From assembly GCF_021168555.1 (NCBI RefSeq), contig NZ_JAJOZS010000002.1, positions 334,301-398,300 on the forward strand: a stretch of 64,000 nucleotides of DNA, in the 5' to 3' direction. Positions 61,196 through 64,000 of this stretch are shown piece by piece. Origin of the DNA: Stenotrophomonas sp. MMGLT7 (GTDB taxonomy: Bacteria; Pseudomonadota; Gammaproteobacteria; Xanthomonadales; Xanthomonadaceae). The position numbers were made by a program, and so were the translations under genes. The notes beneath the pieces were generated by a model. The model saw nothing but the letters and a program-made list of their open reading frames with translations, was not told where the DNA came from and searched no databases. Within the stretch, counting starts at the first letter, position 1; each line of letters opens with the position of its first letter.

Positions 61196-64000
61196 TCAGA
61201 ACCGCTGGGTGTACTTCATGTACAGGAAGCGGCCGATATCGAAGCTGCCGTTGTAGGCGAAGTTCGAGTTCGGCTGGCTGTACATGAGCGGGCCCTCGTG
61301 GTTGAACACGTTGTTGGCACCCAGCGAGATGGTGGCATCCCAGGGCGCGTTGTAACGGACCTGGAGGTCGTGGAAGGTGTTGGACCCCACCTTGCGCGAC
61401 GGCTGGACCTGGGTGTACGACGAGACGAAGTCGGCGATGTTGCACTCCGCACCGCCGTCGAGATCGTACACGCAGGCTTCCTTGACGCCGGAGTAGTAGC
61501 GCACGCCCCAGTTGACGCCGAAGTTGCCGAAGCTCCAATCCACGTTCAGGTTCGAACGCACGCGGAAGTTGGAACCCCAGTCGCTGCTCGCCCAGCCGTT
61601 ACGCTGCTCGACAGGCGTCTCGGCCTCGTTGTCGCGCTTGTACTCCAGGTAGTCGACGTAGGTCGTCTTCCAGTCCACCACGAAGTTGCCGATGGCCAGC
61701 TCGGGCAGGCGGTAACGCACTGCCAGATCGTAACCGGCGGTTTCCTGATAGCCGCCGTTGATCAGGGTGCGGGTCACGCTGTCGACCTGGTTGATGTCGC
61801 GCCCGCCCGTGGAGCGGGTGAAGCGATCACAGGCCGAGGCGATGTTCTGCACGTAGCACTGGTTGAGGATCGAGGTCACCGACTCGCCGGCGATGACGTC
61901 GTCGATGTGGATCTTCCACCAGTCCAGGCTGATGTCCAGGCCGCTCACGAAGCTGGGGCTGTAGACCAGGCCCAGGGTGTACGACTTGGAGGTCTCCGGC
62001 AGCAGCGCATCATTGGAGCCGGATTCGAACGCGTTGTACGACTGGGTGCCCGGGCCGGTGGACACGGCGCCGCCGGAGGTGATCTGGCGGAAGTCGGCCG
62101 GTATGCCCTGCGCCGCGCACAGCTGCGCCACGGACGGGTTGCGCGCCGCCGCGCCGAAGCTCGAATCACACGGATCGGTGTAGTTGTCGTAGGTCTGCGA
62201 GGTGCCGCCGAACAGGTCGGACACGGTCGGCGCACGGAAGCCCGTCGCATAGGTGCCGCGCACCAGCAGGTCCTCGATCGGACGCCACTTCAGGCCGAAC
62301 TTGCTGTTGGTGGTGTCGCCGAAGGTGTCGTAGTCCGAATAGCGACCGGCGACGTCCAGCGACAGTTCCTTGGCGAACGGCAGGTCGGCCAGGACCGGCA
62401 CGTTGAACTCGAGGTAGAACTCGTCGAGCGAGTAGCCGCCCTTGGTCGGGGCACCGGCCAGGTCCGTGCTCAGGCCGGACTGCAGCAGCGCGTCGGGCTC
62501 GTAGCTCGCGTCCTCGCTGCGGTGCTCATAGCCGGCGGCCATGCCCAGTGCACCGGCCGGCAGCTCCGCCAGGGTGCCGCTGAGATTGGCGCTGTAGACC
62601 TTGGTGGTGGTCTTGGAGGTGTCGTGGCTGGGCAGGAACAGGTAGGACTGCAGGGCCGGGTCGGCGAGCGAGCCGGCGCCCGTCGCACCGTAGGGCAGCA
62701 GCGGGTTCCACGGCGTGCAGCCGGCGATGACGTTGTCCGCCGTGCCGCAGCGGGCCACGCCCGACGCATCGACGAACGACGAGCCGGTCGCGTTCTCGAC
62801 GTTCGGGATGAACAGGTTGCCGGTTCCGGTCTTGGTGCCCTTGTTCTGGTTGTAGATGTAGCCGACGTCCCAATCCCAGTAGTTGTCGCCGAACTGGAAG
62901 GAGCCTTCGAGTCCGCCGCTGAAGCGGAAGGTCTCGAGCTCGGAGCGGGTCTGGCGCGGCACCTCGGAGGTGCGGCGGATGTAGTTGGCCTCCGTGCCCA
63001 GCGGGTTGTAGATGCTGTCGGCGGCCAGTGGCGTGCCGTAGACCTCGGACTGGTACGGATAGCCGGCGATCTGCTGCAGGGTCTCGCGGTGGGTGTAGAG
63101 CACGTCCGCCTTGGCGCGGACGTTGTCGGTCAGGTCGAAGCTGCCGTTGGCGAACACGGAACGGCGCTCGATCTGCGTCTGCAGGAACATCTGCTGGCTG
63201 GCGTTGGTGTAGTCGCCCAGGCCGGTCTCGTGGTAGTCGGCGATGTTGGAGGGGTCACCGCCGTCGTTCAGGGTGTACCAGTTGTCGTCGCTGTCGACCA
63301 GGATGCCCTTGTTGCTGGCGGCGCTCCAGCCGTTGGCTTCGTCGCCGACGGGGAACGGATGACGGTAGCCGTTCGGGTAGGCGCTGTAGCGGCGATCCTT
63401 GGCATTGACCGGATCTTCCTTGCTGTACTCGGCACCCAGGGTCAGCGAACCGCGATCGGTGGTGGTGCCGTAGACGAAGTTGTACTGTTCCTTCTGGCCA
63501 TCGCCCTGGCCGAACTGGCCGACGTATGCACTGGCTTCCAGGCCATCGAAGTTCTTGCGGGTGATGACGTTGATGACGCCGGCGATGGCGTCCGAACCGT
63601 AGATCGCCGAGGCGCCGTCGGTCAGCACTTCCACACGCTCGATCATCGAGGTCGGGATCGAGGCCAGGTCGGTGTAGCCGCCGGAGCTGACGCCCATGCG
63701 CTTGCCGTCGAGCAGCACCAGCGTGCGCTCGGGACCGAGGTTGCGCAGGTTCACGTACTGGCCGCCCACTTCCTCGCCCGACGACAGCGCATCGGCACGG
63801 CTGATCGCCGGCGAGCCGGTCGCGGCCAGGTTCTGCACGATGTCGGCGACGCTGGTGTAGCCCTGCTTCTCGATGTCGGCGCGCTGCAGCGCGATGACCG
63901 GCTGCGCGGTTTCCAGGCTGGCCTGGCGGATGCGCGAACCGGTGACCTCGATACGATCGAGATTGGTGGTTTCCGGGGTGGTGGACGTCTCCTGCGCCAC
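61196..64000 (-). CDS. TonB-dependent receptor (N-terminus beyond the window)
   Basis: At least 934 aa; the signal peptide and start codon lie beyond 64000. The visible N-terminus MAQETSTTPETTNLDRIEVTGSRIRQ probably begins just after the cleavage site. Plug domain: VIALQRADIEKQGYTSVADIVQNLAATGSPAIS, then LRNLGPERTLVLLDGKRM and GASAIYGSDAIAGVINVI. The barrel ends FDIGRFLYMKYTQRF. It belongs to the large xanthomonad receptor class with GSRI-type N-terminus, many of which take up carbohydrates or peptides; the ligand is unknown. Confidence 0.93.
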   Translation of the reverse strand: MAQETSTTPETTNLDRIEVTGSRIRQASLETAQPVIALQRADIEKQGYTSVADIVQNLAATGSPAISRADALSSGEEVGGQYVNLRNLGPERTLVLLDGKRMGVSSGGYTDLASIPTSMIERVEVLTDGASAIYGSDAIAGVINVITRKNFDGLEASAYVGQFGQGDGQKEQYNFVYGTTTDRGSLTLGAEYSKEDPVNAKDRRYSAYPNGYRHPFPVGDEANGWSAASNKGILVDSDDNWYTLNDGGDPSNIADYHETGLGDYTNASQQMFLQTQIERRSVFANGSFDLTDNVRAKADVLYTHRETLQQIAGYPYQSEVYGTPLAADSIYNPLGTEANYIRRTSEVPRQTRSELETFRFSGGLEGSFQFGDNYWDWDVGYIYNQNKGTKTGTGNLFIPNVENATGSSFVDASGVARCGTADNVIAGCTPWNPLLPYGATGAGSLADPALQSYLFLPSHDTSKTTTKVYSANLSGTLAELPAGALGMAAGYEHRSEDASYEPDALLQSGLSTDLAGAPTKGGYSLDEFYLEFNVPVLADLPFAKELSLDVAGRYSDYDTFGDTTNSKFGLKWRPIEDLLVRGTYATGFRAPTVSDLFGGTSQTYDNYTDPCDSSFGAAARNPSVAQLCAAQGIPADFRQITSGGAVSTGPGTQSYNAFESGSNDALLPETSKSYTLGLVYSPSFVSGLDISLDWWKIHIDDVIAGESVTSILNQCYVQNIASACDRFTRSTGGRDINQVDSVTRTLINGGYQETAGYDLAVRYRLPELAIGNFVVDWKTTYVDYLEYKRDNEAETPVEQRNGWASSDWGSNFRVRSNLNVDWSFGNFGVNWGVRYYSGVKEACVYDLDGGAECNIADFVSSYTQVQPSRKVGSNTFHDLQVRYNAPWDATISLGANNVFNHEGPLMYSQPNSNFAYNGSFDIGRFLYMKYTQRF

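Overview
The window is about 70% GC, and its gene order and protein sequences fit a gamma-proteobacterium of the Xanthomonadaceae/Lysobacteraceae (Xanthomonas, Stenotrophomonas, Pseudoxanthomonas or Lysobacter type). Pointers are a 429-aa GltA opening [10 protein letters not shown], a 99-aa RpoZ, a short 187-aa adenylate kinase, the zapA / 6S RNA / 5-formyl-THF cyclo-ligase block, several large TonB-dependent receptors, and two intergenic repeat families: REP-like palindromes with ends like GTAGGAGCGACTTCAGTCGC, and inverted arrays of a GGGATTS heptamer. The genus cannot be fixed from this sequence alone.

Layout. 1-24.5 kb is mostly housekeeping: gltA, rpmE2, a nucleoside hydrolase, recG, ridA, spoT-rpoZ, gmk, yicC; then rph-VOC-rdgB-hemW and pepQ on the plus strand; pepP-UPF0149 on minus; a coiled-coil protein, zapA, 6S RNA, cyclo-ligase, EVE protein and rpiA on plus. 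Around 20.9-22.9 kb is a small accessory patch: an AbrB/MazE antitoxin, a Doc-family toxin with two key active-site residues replaced, an XRE-type regulator and a Cys/His-rich unknown protein. DUF192, SirB1 and rubredoxin genes follow.

24.9-43.4 kb is the most interesting part. A minus-strand group encodes an Oar-like TonB receptor, an M19 dipeptidase and an M14 carboxypeptidase. hemL and a MalT-type LuxR regulator lie on plus. A second minus-strand run encodes a TonB receptor, a Tat-exported flavin amine oxidase, a c-type cytochrome, an exported RidA, a Tat-exported PLP aminotransferase and an azurin. All six products are predicted to be exported, which suggests a periplasmic amine or amino-acid oxidation pathway feeding electrons to the respiratory chain. 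Both TonB receptor promoters carry the same pair of GRCGGGTAGG motifs, 19 bp apart and at the same distance from a possible -10, so the peptide-cutting and amine-oxidising modules may be co-regulated, perhaps by the LuxR protein between them.

43.7-64 kb holds a HAD phosphatase, argD, two envelope glycosyltransferase genes (GT39-like; GT2-GtrA fusion), an SDR whose start codon abuts an 11-copy heptamer array, a RIO/lipopolysaccharide-kinase-like protein, a second HAD phosphatase, a DedA-PAP2 fusion, mpl with a LON-domain protein, adk, a secreted unknown protein, a secreted-protein gene broken by an in-frame TGA, ppa, an HDOD signalling protein and the body of a third TonB receptor that runs off the right edge. 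No tRNA, rRNA, CRISPR array, complete insertion sequence or prophage was seen.
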